In this document: in pieces, positions 63,293-64,000 of the stretch | Layout: each line of letters opens with the position of its first letter | Numbering within the stretch: the first letter of the stretch is position 1 | DNA from: Flavobacteriaceae bacterium | GTDB lineage: Bacteria; Bacteroidota; Bacteroidia; Flavobacteriales; Flavobacteriaceae | Assembly: GCA_018402135.1 (NCBI GenBank) | Contig: JAGYJF010000005.1 | Location: 186,001-250,000, forward strand | Direction of reading: 5' to 3' | DNA length: 64,000 nucleotides | Notes under the pieces: generated by a model | Told to the model about the DNA's origin: nothing | The model's input: only the letters and a program-made list of their open reading frames with translations | Databases searched by the model: none | Translations under genes and position numbers: made by a program

Positions 63293-64000
<708 letters not shown>

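Overview
The window looks like a chromosomal core segment of a low-GC member of the Bacteroidota, most likely a marine-type Flavobacteriaceae. Four things point there. Promoters repeatedly show the Bacteroidota -7 box TAnnTTTG. Shine-Dalgarno sequences are absent almost everywhere, with rpsU the clear exception. One secreted nuclease carries a type IX secretion C-terminal domain. The gene families are typical of the group: DUF3078, DUF4197, OMP_b-brl TonB-dependent receptor, GSIII, IcmF, DUF819. No prophage, CRISPR array, integron or intact insertion sequence was seen.

Layout. (1) 1-3300: the tail of a helix-hairpin-helix protein, an acyl-CoA dehydrogenase, rpsU, a XerC/D recombinase and a short HPF. 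(2) 3319-17150: translation and transcription supercluster: tRNA-Thr(UGU), Tyr, Gly, Thr(GGU), tuf, tRNA-Trp, secE, nusG, rplK, rplA, rplJ, rplL, rpoB, rpoC, then a DUF3467 gene. The four tRNAs ahead of tuf have the same order and anticodons as E. coli thrU-tyrU-glyT-thrT-tufB. (3) 17160-25075: prfC, idi, a PTPS/QueD homologue, manA, a second tRNA-Thr(UGU), a DUF4369 lipoprotein, a DUF819 permease, and a compact SPFH / 52-aa / ribbon-helix-helix trio. (4) 25400-34380: accessory envelope and repair genes (hydrolase, AlkB, VanX-type dipeptidase, DoxX, secreted endonuclease I) and a BlaR1-BlaI-like pair. (5) 34478-46450: Ca2+/Na+ antiporter, divergent glutamine synthetases GSII and GSIII, a 44-aa secreted peptide, purM, prfA, pyrF. 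(6) 46663-52459: the IcmF B12 mutase, a REP-associated tyrosine transposase (RAYT) and formate-THF ligase. (7) 52616-64000: GTPases Era and Der, a TonB-dependent receptor, a ParE-type toxin-antitoxin pair, a TPM/LemA/MerR/M23 operon read on the minus strand, and the start of alaS.

The most notable signals are these. REP-like palindromes are embedded in frame inside the RAYT gene, with a matching palindrome just upstream. A BlaI-type operator (AACTAA-N4-TTAGTT) is duplicated over the blaI promoter and recurs 4.7 kb away beside a small secreted-peptide gene. rpsU has an extended Shine-Dalgarno in an otherwise SD-free window, and its protein has Tyr54. There is a putative short transcript with upstream direct repeats at 26.5 kb. 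Several genes under 60 codons are also annotated (23865-24026, 24052-24210, 29402-29554, 39218-39352, 45328-45507). All functional names rest on recognised family motifs; no database search was run.
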